Assembly (NCBI GenBank): GCA_022822545.1 | Contig: JAJEBE010000006.1 | Span: 124,001-188,000, forward strand | From: Anaerolineae bacterium | GTDB taxonomy: Bacteria; Chloroflexota; Anaerolineae; Aggregatilineales; Phototrophicaceae | DNA length: 64,000 nt | Direction of reading: 5' to 3' | Part shown: positions 43,250 through 51,406 of the stretch, piece by piece | Layout: each line of letters begins with the position of its first letter | Numbering within the stretch: the stretch's first letter is position 1 | Translations under genes and position numbers: made by a program | Notes under the pieces: model-generated | Databases searched by the model: none | Told to the model about the DNA's origin: nothing | Seen by the model: only the letters and a program-made list of their open reading frames with translations

Positions 43250-44650
43250 TCATTCGGGCAAAGCGGGCACCGCGTCCTCGTAGAGCCAGGCATTGAAGAG
43301 CACGTCGAGATTTTCTTCGCTGACGCTCTCCGCTACCGCGATGAAGTCTTCCGTGGTCGCGACACTGTGGGCGAATTGTTGGTTGAACGTTCGCAATATA
43401 TCGAAGAAGACCTCATCGCCCAATTCAGCGCGCAAGGCATCCAGGGTCAAGGCGCCTCTCCAGAAAGTGGCTGTTCCGTAGAGTTGCTCGATTTCGATTT
43501 TGGTCGGCGCGCCCATCCCGCTGCCTGCCCATGCGACAAGTTCTTCTTTGGAGCTCTGCTGCCAAATACCATCCGGATAGGTAAACTCCAGGTAGGAGGC
43601 GAAGCCTTCCTTTAACCACATGTCTTCCCAGCGGGCTTGAGTGACACTGTTGCCAAACCACTGATGCGCCAGTTGATGGAGGATGTATTTGCGCGTCGCA
43701 TAGGCCGGGGTGAAGACCGATATCGTCTGGTTGTCCGACAAGCTATCCGTTTCCGGCAACACTACGACGCCATATTCGGCGAAGGGGTAGGGCCCAAGTA
43801 TGTCGACAAGCCATGACATCATGGCCTGAGTTTCGGCGAATGTATCCGCCAGCGCCTCGGCAGAAGCGCGAGGGAAGAAGTTGCGTATCGGCACCGGGCC
43901 AGTATCATCGCGGACGGTTACGAAGTCTCCCACAGCGACGAAAGCATTGTGGCTGGACATCGGATCGTCCATAGTCCATACAAAACTTTCGGTCTGGTCT
44001 CCATTTTCGATTTGGTCCGTCAACACGCCGTTGGAAGCCACCGTGAGGCCGGCCGGCACAGTGACGCGAATCGTGTAGGTTGCCTTATCTGATGGATGGT
44101 TGTTGCATGGGAACCAATTCATTGATCCGGTCGGTTCCCCGTCGGTAACGTAGTAATCACCCGTGACATACTTCCAGCCAAGCGACTCCCAGTAAGCGCC
44201 CGGATCATCGACTGGCGCCGGTCTGCCGCCATATTCAATCGCGACGGTGAATGCGTCGCCATCGGCCAGTGGCGCTACAGGTGAAATGATTAGCTTATGA
44301 TCCACATGTTCGAACGTGGAGTCAGCGCCGTTCACGCTCACCGAATCGACAGACAGGCCAAACAGGTCTAAACTAAAGCGCGAAAGATCCTGCGTGGCGA
44401 TTGCATCGACAACTGTGGTGGCGTGGATGCGATACTCTTGCGGCCAGAACTGGAGATCTATGCTGTAATGCTCGACGTCATAGCCGCCGTTGCCCAGCTT
44501 GGGATACAAGCGATCGCCTAATCCTTCGCTGCCGGGTTGCTGCGCTAGAATGACGGATGCGACGGGCAGGAGAAAGAGGAGCAGAAGCAATTTGAAAGCG
44601 GACGCTGAAATCTTGCGCCAGAGTAGATTACCTGGGTCGGAAGCGCGCAT
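43250..44650 (-). CDS. M1-family peptidase homologue with substituted active site
   Basis: A 466-residue exported protein (signal 'FKLLLLLFLLPVASVILAQQ'), covering the N-terminal beta domain and the thermolysin-like domain of M1 aminopeptidases; C-terminal domains are absent. The zinc site keeps H325, H329 and E348 ('LHQLAHQWFGN', 'WEDMWLKEGFASYLEF') but the catalytic Glu of HExxH is Gln326. The transition-state Tyr of the Y-x-[KR]-G-A motif is Phe396 ('TATFWRGALTL'). The GAMEN exopeptidase motif reads S-L-S-D-N (303-307). All three changes argue for a non-catalytic protein that may still bind zinc and peptides. Each of the two key changes is one base from the active codon. Confidence 0.85.
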   Translation of the reverse strand: MRASDPGNLLWRKISASAFKLLLLLFLLPVASVILAQQPGSEGLGDRLYPKLGNGGYDVEHYSIDLQFWPQEYRIHATTVVDAIATQDLSRFSLDLFGLSVDSVSVNGADSTFEHVDHKLIISPVAPLADGDAFTVAIEYGGRPAPVDDPGAYWESLGWKYVTGDYYVTDGEPTGSMNWFPCNNHPSDKATYTIRVTVPAGLTVASNGVLTDQIENGDQTESFVWTMDDPMSSHNAFVAVGDFVTVRDDTGPVPIRNFFPRASAEALADTFAETQAMMSWLVDILGPYPFAEYGVVVLPETDSLSDNQTISVFTPAYATRKYILHQLAHQWFGNSVTQARWEDMWLKEGFASYLEFTYPDGIWQQSSKEELVAWAGSGMGAPTKIEIEQLYGTATFWRGALTLDALRAELGDEVFFDILRTFNQQFAHSVATTEDFIAVAESVSEENLDVLFNAWLYEDAVPALPE

Positions 44651-44863
44651 ATGGTTTTCTAGTCTCCATAGATTGTGAATGAGTTATTGATACACTAAGA
44701 ACAATTTTATCACGGATTCGTTCACGTGCGACATTATTATAACGAAATTCCAATGAAATTGAAGCATACCTATTTACTTGCGCGCAGTTGAATTTCCTGA
44801 CACGGATTGATGTGTTAGAATAAGCGCATTGTCCATCCCAGACCTGTTGAGGAGACCCTGTAT

Positions 44864-45214
44864 TTGCAATCATTAGACTTGGCTCGTCATATCGTTGACC
44901 TTGTGGAGGATCGTAAAGCGGAGGATATCCTGCTGCTAGACCTCCGACCGGATAATATCATCGCCGACTTTTTCATCATCTGCAGCGGCGATAACGAGCG
45001 TCACCTGCGCGCCTTGACCGACACCGTCCGACAGGATGTCAAAGAGCGATACCAAAAATTGCCCTTCACAAACGAAGGCAAAGCGGAGCACGGCTGGATC
45101 GTGATGGATTACGGCGATGTGGTCCTGCATTTCTTTTCGCCGGACCGCCGCGATTACTATCGGCTGGAAGAGCTTTGGGATGCCGCTTCCCGAGTGATGC
45201 TGCGTATCCAGTAG
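44864..45214 (+). CDS. rsfS: Ribosomal silencing factor RsfS
   Basis: A 116-residue protein of the RsfS/Iojap/YbeB family, which binds ribosomal protein uL14 and blocks subunit joining in starvation. 'KAEDILLLDLRPDNIIADFF' and 'KAEHGWIVMDYGDVVLHFFS' are diagnostic. The start is a TTG with GAGGAG nine bases upstream (44849-44854); no ATG is near enough. The rare start may limit expression. The usual neighbours (nadD, proB, obgE) are not beside it; a DinB gene follows closely. Confidence 0.95.
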   Translation: MQSLDLARHIVDLVEDRKAEDILLLDLRPDNIIADFFIICSGDNERHLRALTDTVRQDVKERYQKLPFTNEGKAEHGWIVMDYGDVVLHFFSPDRRDYYRLEELWDAASRVMLRIQ

Positions 45215-45243
45215 GCGCGCCGGATGCAACAGAGGGGACCGTG

Positions 45244-45705
45244 ATGGAACCGATTTTCGCTGCCGCGCTGGAACATCTGGAATGGCTGCATGCGGAATAC
45301 TTGGGGTATCTGGACGGCTTGACGACCGAAGCATTGGATTGGTCGCCGGGGCCGCAGATGAACTCGCTCTGCGTCCTGGTGGTGCATGTGACCGCAGCCG
45401 AGCGCTTCTGGTTCGGCGCTGTTGTCGATGACATGATCACGCGGGATCGCCCGGCCGAGTTCAGCGCTTCGGGTCATGAGCTGGGCCAACTCATCAAGCG
45501 CTTTGAGGCGAATGTGGCTTTCTGTAAGGAAACCTTCCCGGCGCAATCGGCGAGCCAGCTAAGCGAAATCGTCGATGTGAGCCGGCACCGCCATTGGCCG
45601 CCGCAGCGGTTCACGCGCGGATGGTCCCTGATGCGCGGGCTGACCCACACAGCGGAACACCTGGGCCACGCCGGGATGACGCGCCAATTGCTGGACCGAC
45701 GCTAG
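45244..45705 (+). CDS. DinB-superfamily protein
   Basis: A 153-residue four-helix-bundle protein. The histidines expected for the metal site are in 'LVVHVTAAERFWFG' near residue 48 and 'GLTHTAEHLGHAGMTRQLLD' near residue 137. It lies 29 bases after rsfS on the same strand, so they may share a transcript. Function unknown. ATG 45244 is preceded by GAGGGGACC. Confidence 0.85.
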   Translation: MEPIFAAALEHLEWLHAEYLGYLDGLTTEALDWSPGPQMNSLCVLVVHVTAAERFWFGAVVDDMITRDRPAEFSASGHELGQLIKRFEANVAFCKETFPAQSASQLSEIVDVSRHRHWPPQRFTRGWSLMRGLTHTAEHLGHAGMTRQLLDRR

Positions 45706-45706
45706 T

Positions 45707-46141
45707 TCAGGCGCTCTCGGCAAATTTCTTGAAGGCTTCCATGGTCTGTCGCGTCTGCTTTTTGAACATGCTGCCGGGCATAAAAAGCGACATGATGCGC
45801 ATCATGCCGTGGAATTGAAAGTCGGAATCGAGCACCCAGCGCGTAGTATCGCCTTCGTCATAGAAGTAATTTCGCACAATATTGTGAACGCCCTTGGCAT
45901 CGTAAGTGCCCGAAAACTCATCGGGCAGGTTCCGCGTGATTATGGTCTCGATCATCTCCGTGCGCCGGCTGCCCATCTGATATAGCAGCTTGGTTCTGGC
46001 GCCTGGCTGGCCCGGTTCGCCACTGAGGTGCTCATGGCTGAGCAAGCCTTCTTGCCACTTTTCTAGATTCTCGAAGCTATCGAAGAGTTCAATCACTCGC
46101 TCTCGCGGCAGATCGATGATCATTTCAGTTTCGTAACGCAT
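45707..46141 (-). CDS. SRPBCC-family protein
   Basis: A 144-residue START-like fold protein ('MRYETEMIIDLPRERVIELF', 'FENLEKWQEGL', then alternating strands and a C-terminal helix 'TRQTMEAFKKFAE'). Such proteins bind hydrophobic ligands in a deep pocket. The ligand is unknown. It is not obviously CoxG, which would fit the cox cluster 11 kb away. It converges with the DinB gene (one base between stops). Confidence 0.85.
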   Translation of the reverse strand: MRYETEMIIDLPRERVIELFDSFENLEKWQEGLLSHEHLSGEPGQPGARTKLLYQMGSRRTEMIETIITRNLPDEFSGTYDAKGVHNIVRNYFYDEGDTTRWVLDSDFQFHGMMRIMSLFMPGSMFKKQTRQTMEAFKKFAESA

Positions 46142-46251
46142 AATTCTGTCTTCTGCTCCCCAATAAATTGTTTGCGCCTGGTATTGTAAAGGAAAAGGAG
46201 CGGATTGCAGCGAGCCACTTCTGGCGGATGATACGCCAGGTAGAGCGAGGT

Positions 46252-46602
46252 TCAGTTGGAGTTCGCTGGAGTAAATTCAATAGCGGTGGACTCGGCGCGG
46301 CGCAAGACACTGATAAGCCGGTAAGCGAGGTACTTCCAGCCGTACTTGGCGCGCAGACGCCTGAGTTGCGCCTTTAGCGCCGCCGGCGAATCAAGTATCC
46401 GCCCTTGCGCCTCCACCCAGTCGCCTTCGAGGTTCCCGCTGGCGTCGCATTTCGCCAGACGGACTTTTGAGTTATTGCGAATCCGCTTGAGTTTGCCGGC
46501 GTCGGCGGTGATCCAGACCGGCGTTCTTACCGCAGCGTCATCGCGCCGATAGCTTTCTATCGATACATAGGCTGCTGCTGCCAGATCTTGAAGTTCAGTC
46601 AT
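46252..46602 (-). CDS. PPOX-class F420/flavin-dependent protein
   Basis: A 116-residue split-barrel protein of the pyridoxamine-phosphate-oxidase-like class. 'YVSIESYRRDDAAVRTPVWI' is the typical N-terminal strand pair, followed by 'VRLAKCDASGNLEGDWVEAQ' and a C-terminal 'KYGWKYLAYRLI'. It probably binds F420 or a flavin (inference; an LLM-class enzyme that could share the cofactor lies at 17139). ATG 46602 is used because the preceding in-frame codons to 46704 are not conserved in character. Confidence 0.8.
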   Translation of the reverse strand: MTELQDLAAAAYVSIESYRRDDAAVRTPVWITADAGKLKRIRNNSKVRLAKCDASGNLEGDWVEAQGRILDSPAALKAQLRRLRAKYGWKYLAYRLISVLRRAESTAIEFTPANSN

Positions 46603-46648
46603 GGAAGTTTCGCTGCTGGAGTGCAGCTTGCGCGCGGTCCGGCATCCG

Positions 46649-47503
46649 TCACTCCCCGTCGCGCAGGCGCGCCCAAGTGGATTGACCCAGGATGGCCACG
46701 CCAAAGATGGCGCTGAGCGTCAGCACGATGCAAGCGCCCGACGGTATATCCAGATAATAGGAGGCGTAAAAGCCGACCACGCCGCTGAATACACCGATCA
46801 GGCTGGCAATGACGATCATGTGATGCAGCCGCTTGACCAGCAGCCGGGCGGTCGCCGCTGGCGTGATCAGCAGCGCCAGCATCAGCGCGATACCCACCGC
46901 CTGCAAGCTGGCGACGATCGTGACGGCGATGAGCAGCAGCAGCAAAATGCGCAGCCGCTCCACCGGCAGGCGCAAGCTGTGCGCCAGCGTGAGGTCGAAG
47001 CTTACGATCAGCAGTTCTTTGTACAGCAGCAGAATCACCAGCAGAACGGCAGCGCCCATGGCCGCGACCATCAGCAGATCGCTCTCGCTGATGCCGAGTA
47101 TGCTGCCGAAGAGGATATGCGTCAGGTCGGCGGAATAGCTGGCCTGCGTACTGACGATGGCGATGCCTAGCGCGAACATGGTCACAAATACGATGGCGAT
47201 GGCGCTGTCTTCTTTGAGTTCCTCATTGCGCGTCAGCCAGGCGATGACCAGAGCCGAAACAATCCCCGCCCCCAAGCCGCCCAGGAAGAGATTGCTGGCG
47301 ACATAGCCGCCGCTGGCCGTATAGGAAAGGGCGACGCCGGGCAGTATGGCGTGTGACAGGGCATCGCCGAAAAATGACATGCCGCGCACGACGACAAAGC
47401 AGCCCACCACCGCGCTGATGCCACCGACCAAAATCAGCGCCTGCATGCCGCGCTGAATGAAGGCGTAACTGAGCGGCTCTGAGAGCAAGCTGATGATATC
47501 CAC
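46649..47503 (-). CDS. znuB: Zinc/manganese ABC transporter permease
   Basis: A 284-residue membrane protein of the ABC-3 family with seven to nine spans ('LILVGGISAVVGCFVVVRGM', 'GVALSYTASGGYVASNLFLG', 'LLMVAAMGAAVLLVILLLYK'). It forms the channel of a Zn/Mn importer with the ATPase and binding protein encoded upstream. The GTG start at 47503 comes one base after the ATPase stop, so translation is coupled. Substrate (zinc) is inferred from the binding protein. Confidence 0.93.
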   Translation of the reverse strand: MDIISLLSEPLSYAFIQRGMQALILVGGISAVVGCFVVVRGMSFFGDALSHAILPGVALSYTASGGYVASNLFLGGLGAGIVSALVIAWLTRNEELKEDSAIAIVFVTMFALGIAIVSTQASYSADLTHILFGSILGISESDLLMVAAMGAAVLLVILLLYKELLIVSFDLTLAHSLRLPVERLRILLLLLIAVTIVASLQAVGIALMLALLITPAATARLLVKRLHHMIVIASLIGVFSGVVGFYASYYLDIPSGACIVLTLSAIFGVAILGQSTWARLRDGE

Positions 47504-47504
47504 C

Positions 47505-48314
47505 TCAGGAATCCCTATGCTGATCCACGCCGAAGGTCAACTGATCGGCGCCATGATGCAGCACCGGCGTGGACGTGCCATAGGCAGCGCGTAGATTTTG
47601 CGCGGTCAGCACCTCATTCGGGGCGCCATAAGCCAAGATTGTCCGCCGCAATATCAATACCTTGTCGAATTGCAGCGCGTCATTATGCATGTGGTGGGTC
47701 GATAGCAAAATCGTGATGCCCTGATTCGTCAATGTAACGAGCGTATCGATGATTTCTTTCTCGGCTGTCTGGTCGACGCCAGCGAAGGGTTCATCCAGCA
47801 GCAGCACACGGGCGTCTTGCGCCAGCGCGCGCGCGATGAACACACGCCGGCGCTGTCCGCCGCTTAACTCGCTGATTTGTCGATTCGCCAAATCGCCCAG
47901 ACTAAGATGGTCCAGAGTGCCATTAACGATGGCGCGGTCCCTTTTGCTGGGCCAGCGAAACCAGCCGATATGCCGGCTGCGGCCCATCATCACCACATCA
48001 AATACAGAAGCCGGAAACTTCCAGTCGATCTCGCTTTGCTGCGGCACATAGCCGACATAGATGTGGCTGCTGTAGCAATCGACGCCGTGAATCGAAATAT
48101 GACCATGCGTGAATTGCAGCAAGCCGACGATCGCTTTGAAGAGCGTGCTCTTGCCAGCCCCGTTCGGACCGATGACCGCCACGCGCTCGCCCCCGCTGAT
48201 GTTGAGGCTGATATCCGACAAGGCATAGCGATTGCCCGGGTAGCCGGCCGAAAGCTGCTCCGCCAAGAGTGCCGGCTGGCTGGCGTCAAAGCTGTTTCGC
48301 TTGAATATTGACAT
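47505..48314 (-). CDS. znuC: Zinc/manganese ABC transporter ATPase
   Basis: A 269-residue ATPase. Walker A 'VAVIGPNGAGKSTLFKAIVG', Q-loop 'VGYVPQQSEIDWKFP' (the QQ.EIDW form typical of Mn/Zn importers), signature 'ISELSGGQRRRVFIARALAQ' and Walker B 'ARVLLLDEPFAGVDQ' are complete, as is the switch His in 'LLSTHHMHN'. Middle gene of the znuA-znuC-znuB operon. Confidence 0.95.
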   Translation of the reverse strand: MSIFKRNSFDASQPALLAEQLSAGYPGNRYALSDISLNISGGERVAVIGPNGAGKSTLFKAIVGLLQFTHGHISIHGVDCYSSHIYVGYVPQQSEIDWKFPASVFDVVMMGRSRHIGWFRWPSKRDRAIVNGTLDHLSLGDLANRQISELSGGQRRRVFIARALAQDARVLLLDEPFAGVDQTAEKEIIDTLVTLTNQGITILLSTHHMHNDALQFDKVLILRRTILAYGAPNEVLTAQNLRAAYGTSTPVLHHGADQLTFGVDQHRDS

Positions 48315-48350
48315 CGCCAGCCAACCTCACTTTGGGGCACAGAGTCAGCA

Positions 48351-49679
48351 TCAGCCGCCAGCGCCCAGCGCTTCCACGATCGTGCTCAAATTGTAGCGCA
48401 TGTAATCCAGATATGTGGACGCCGGGCCGTCAGCGCTTAGCGTACCGGAGTAGATGACCGCCAGCTCGGCGCCGGTCTCGGCCGAAATGGTCTCCACGAT
48501 CGATGTGCTCACCGTGGTCTCGCCGAAGATGGCCGCCACACCCGCCTCGCTGACCAGGTCGACCAAGGCGGACACGTCGCTGGCGCTTGGCTCGACTTGT
48601 GTGCTGCCGCCGGGAATCACTGTGCTGACGATAACAAAGTCGAAACTTGTCGCCAGATAACCCAGTGAATCGTGGCTGGTGATCAAGATGCGCTTCTCGA
48701 CCGGCAGCGTTTCCAGCAGCGGCAAGATGAATTCCGCTTCCAGCGCGACCAGTTGCCCAATGTAGCCCTCAGCGGCGGCAGCGTATTCATCCGCATAATC
48801 GGGATCCAGCTCGCTCAAGACATCGCGAACCATCAGCGCCCAATAGATCACGTTGTGCGGATCCATCCAAACATGCGGGTCACAGCCGCCTTCCGCGTGC
48901 GCGTGCGCTCCATGATCATGCCCATGCCCGCCGCACTCGATATCTTCCAACCGACCGAGGACGGGTCCATGTTCATGCGCGTCTTCGTCATCGCCAATGA
49001 TTTGAGCGAATTCAGCATCGTGGTCATCGCAATGGCTGTGCATGTCGTCGTGCATGTGCTCATCGTCGTGTTCGTCGGCGTGATCATCGTCATCATGCAC
49101 GTGCTCATCTTCGTCTTCGTGGGCGTGGTCGTCGTCATCGTGGTCGTGGCCGTGCTCATCATCGTCTTCATGGGCATGATCATCGTCGTCATCATGACCG
49201 TGCTCATCATCATGGTCGTCGGCGTGGTCATCGTCGTGATCGTGGCCGTGCTCATCATCGTGATCGTCGGCGTGGTCATCATCATCATGCGCATGTTCAT
49301 CATCGTCATGCATGTGCCCGGAAGCGCCGATGGGAATAATCCCGACGCAGGCCGATATTTCCACGATCGGCGTATCAGCCGCCGCGCCTTCTATCACCTC
49401 AAGCAAGCTTTCTTCAAAGCCGCCGCCGTTGACGAAGACCACATCCGCCTCCGACAGCGGCGTCAGATCGCGCGGGCTCGGTTGAAAGCTGTGCGGGTCG
49501 GCCCCGGTCGGAATCAGCGTCGTGAGTTCAATGCGATCTCCCGCAATGTTGTGGACGACATCCGCAAGAATACTGTAGGAAGCGATCACTTCGAGCTTGT
49601 GTTCTTGCGTGATCGCGTTGATATTCGGCAGCAAAAGAGCCGTAAGAATGACGAATATCAGGGTGATTCTTTGTCGCAT
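48351..49679 (-). CDS. znuA: Zinc ABC transporter substrate-binding protein with long His/Asp loop
   Basis: A 442-residue cluster A-I binding protein. Signal peptide 'LIFVILTALLLPNINA'. Metal-ligand histidines are in 'TGADPHSFQPSPRDL' and 'CDPHVWMDPHNVI' and 'ITSHDSLGYLATSF'; the last ligand is in 'AIFGETTVS'. Between the first two lies an acidic His-rich loop of about 130 residues (122-255) made of D, H and E, several times longer than in typical ZnuA. Such loops buffer or capture Zn2+. AAGGAG and a promoter precede ATG 49679. First gene of the operon. Confidence 0.95.
   Translation of the reverse strand: MRQRITLIFVILTALLLPNINAITQEHKLEVIASYSILADVVHNIAGDRIELTTLIPTGADPHSFQPSPRDLTPLSEADVVFVNGGGFEESLLEVIEGAAADTPIVEISACVGIIPIGASGHMHDDDEHAHDDDDHADDHDDEHGHDHDDDHADDHDDEHGHDDDDDHAHEDDDEHGHDHDDDDHAHEDEDEHVHDDDDHADEHDDEHMHDDMHSHCDDHDAEFAQIIGDDEDAHEHGPVLGRLEDIECGGHGHDHGAHAHAEGGCDPHVWMDPHNVIYWALMVRDVLSELDPDYADEYAAAAEGYIGQLVALEAEFILPLLETLPVEKRILITSHDSLGYLATSFDFVIVSTVIPGGSTQVEPSASDVSALVDLVSEAGVAAIFGETTVSTSIVETISAETGAELAVIYSGTLSADGPASTYLDYMRYNLSTIVEALGAGG
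48915..49316 (-). repeat. Tandem coding repeats of the znuA His/Asp loop
   Basis: About 400 bases of degenerate short units (GAT/CAT/GAC codons; HGHDHDD and DDHADDHDDEH-type units repeated). The unit array is imperfect but clearly tandem, so loop length is likely to vary among relatives. Confidence 0.8.
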
Positions 49680-49718
49680 TTTGAGTCTCTCCTTCACATC
49701 TTATTGATACGAAGTCTC

Positions 49719-49747
49719 ATTATAGTCTCCTTTGACCGGCTCGTAAA
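49719..49747 (-). promoter_or_regulatory. Promoter of the znuACB operon
   Basis: On the minus strand TTTACG (49742-49747), 17-base spacer, TATAAT (49719-49724), 40 bases upstream of the znuA start. A perfect -10 with standard spacing. Confidence 0.7.
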
Positions 49748-49793
49748 CCCTTTTTAGGGTGAATCAATCGGATATAATCGTGTAACGCTTGCG

Positions 49794-49814
49794 TTTGTAA
49801 TAGTTTACTACAAA
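49794..49814. promoter_or_regulatory. Possible metal-regulator operator
   Basis: TTTGTAATAGTTTACTACAAA, a 21-bp dyad with 8 of 10 paired positions, between znuA and the divergent 3D-domain gene. AT-rich dyads of this length are typical of Fur/Zur-type sites. A TATAAT at 49772-49777 on the plus strand is also close, so the site could serve either gene. The family of regulator is not shown by the sequence. Confidence 0.35.
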
Positions 49815-49852
49815 GGTAATCGGCAGGCGTATACGCGGGACTCATACAGGTG

Positions 49853-51406
49853 ATGAGCAGGAATCGCCGGACAGATGCGGAAACGCAAGCACTTGCGCCG
49901 GGCAGGGGCGCCGCGGCGTCCCGTGCCATCGGAGGCCGCAATTGGCTGCTGCAACGCGGCCGTTGGTTGCCGAGCCTGGTCATCGTCTTTACCTCCTGCA
50001 CGCTATTCATTACGCTCGCGTTATTCATCCGCGCCATCCCAAGGACATCCGGCATCGAGTCGGGCGGCTATCGGCAAGTCGCTATCCATTATGCCGGCGC
50101 CACCCGTCAGGTGAGGTCCTCCGCTGACACGGTGGGCGAGCTGCTCGCTGAACAGGGAATACAATTGTCCGCGGCGGAGGGGCTGTCACCGGCCGAGAGC
50201 GAAAGATTGACCGAAGGCATGGTGGTCACCATCCTGCGGAAGCGGCAGGTCACTATAGAGGAGAATGGCAACGAGCGTGAGTTGAAGACGACGCTGGAGA
50301 AACCGCTGGCTATCTTGATGGAGGCTGACATCGCGGTCAGCGACGCCGACAGAATCTGGGTCAACGGCGCCTTGGCGCGTTACGACGCCTTGCCCGATTG
50401 GACTGTGCCGGCGCTGCGCATCAAAATCCGGCGCGCGTCCCGCCTGACCATCATCGACGACGGCGACGAGTTCAGGATCGAATCAACCGCCGAGACGGTC
50501 GGCGACGCGCTGTACGAAGCGGGATTTGTCCTATACATGACGGATGACGTGGCGCCGTCGCTGGATAGCCTCATCGCCGGACCTTTGACGATTCGCATCA
50601 GTCGCGCGATCCCGCTGATATTAAGCGTGGATGGCGTCGACATTGATGCGCGGACCAATGCCGAGACGGTGGCGGATGTCTTGAACGAGCTCAACGCGCC
50701 GCTCTTCGGCTTGGATTATGTGCGGCCGCCGGGCGATACCGCGGTCGAGGAAGATATGCGGATCGAGATCGTTCGCGTCACGGAAGCGGTGGTGGCGGAG
50801 AGCGAGGTCATCAAACACAGCCTACAGTATCGGCCCGATTCCAACCTGAATCTTGATGCCCGCGCGCTGGTGCAAGAGGGGCGCGATGGCCTGCGCGAGA
50901 TTCGTTACCGCGTTCGTTATGAGAACGGGATCGAAGTGCGCCGGGAGCATACCGAGACGGTCGAAGTCGAGGCGGCGGTCAATCGAATTGTCGCTTACGG
51001 GACCAAAGCCGTCCCGCTCGGCACGGTGCAGACTCCTGACGGTCCCCGGCAGTATTGGCGGCGCCTCTGCGTTTACGTCACCAGTTATAACCCGACTTCA
51101 AATGGCGGCAACCTCAATACATCGACCGGCGCCGATCTGGCGAAGGGAATCATCGCCGCCAAGCCGAACATCATTCCCTATTACTCGCAGCTCTACGTGC
51201 CGGAATACGGCATTGGGACAGTCCGCGATACCGGCGGCGGACCAAGCGGCACGGATTATTGGATCGACCTCGGCTATAGCGATCACGATTATGTGCGCTG
51301 GCGCAAGTACACTTATGTCTACCTGTTGGGATCCCCGCCTGCCAAGACGCCCTACCGTTTGCCCGCCTGGACGCCGAACAGCAATTGGCCGGGCAACTGC
51401 GCTTAG
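49853..51406 (+). CDS. YabE-like cell-wall protein (DUF348, G5, 3D domains)
   Basis: A 517-residue protein with an N-terminal anchor ('LPSLVIVFTSCTLFITLALF'), two or three DUF348 ubiquitin-like domains ('TVGELLAEQGIQLSAAEGLS', 'TVGDALYEAGFVLYMTDDV', 'TVADVLNELNAPLFGL'), a G5 domain near residues 335-405 and a C-terminal 3D domain. In the 3D domain the D-T-G-G and W-I-D aspartates are kept but the first of the three conserved aspartates (V-D-P) reads A-K-P ('IIAAKPNIIPYYSQLYVPEY'). No Rpf lytic domain. YabE/RpfB relatives act on peptidoglycan. Start ATG 49853, or GTG 49850 directly before it. Confidence 0.88.
   Translation: MSRNRRTDAETQALAPGRGAAASRAIGGRNWLLQRGRWLPSLVIVFTSCTLFITLALFIRAIPRTSGIESGGYRQVAIHYAGATRQVRSSADTVGELLAEQGIQLSAAEGLSPAESERLTEGMVVTILRKRQVTIEENGNERELKTTLEKPLAILMEADIAVSDADRIWVNGALARYDALPDWTVPALRIKIRRASRLTIIDDGDEFRIESTAETVGDALYEAGFVLYMTDDVAPSLDSLIAGPLTIRISRAIPLILSVDGVDIDARTNAETVADVLNELNAPLFGLDYVRPPGDTAVEEDMRIEIVRVTEAVVAESEVIKHSLQYRPDSNLNLDARALVQEGRDGLREIRYRVRYENGIEVRREHTETVEVEAAVNRIVAYGTKAVPLGTVQTPDGPRQYWRRLCVYVTSYNPTSNGGNLNTSTGADLAKGIIAAKPNIIPYYSQLYVPEYGIGTVRDTGGGPSGTDYWIDLGYSDHDYVRWRKYTYVYLLGSPPAKTPYRLPAWTPNSNWPGNCA

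Noticed and set aside
45707..46141. CoxG assignment for the SRPBCC protein
   Set aside because: It shares only the broad fold and lies 11 kb from the cox-type run among unrelated genes.
48672..49757. Long plus-strand frame rich in Val/Ile across the znuA gene
   Set aside because: It is antisense to the His/Asp-rich loop: GAT/CAT codons read backwards give Ile/Val/Met. The minus-strand gene has full ZnuA motifs, a promoter and operon partners.
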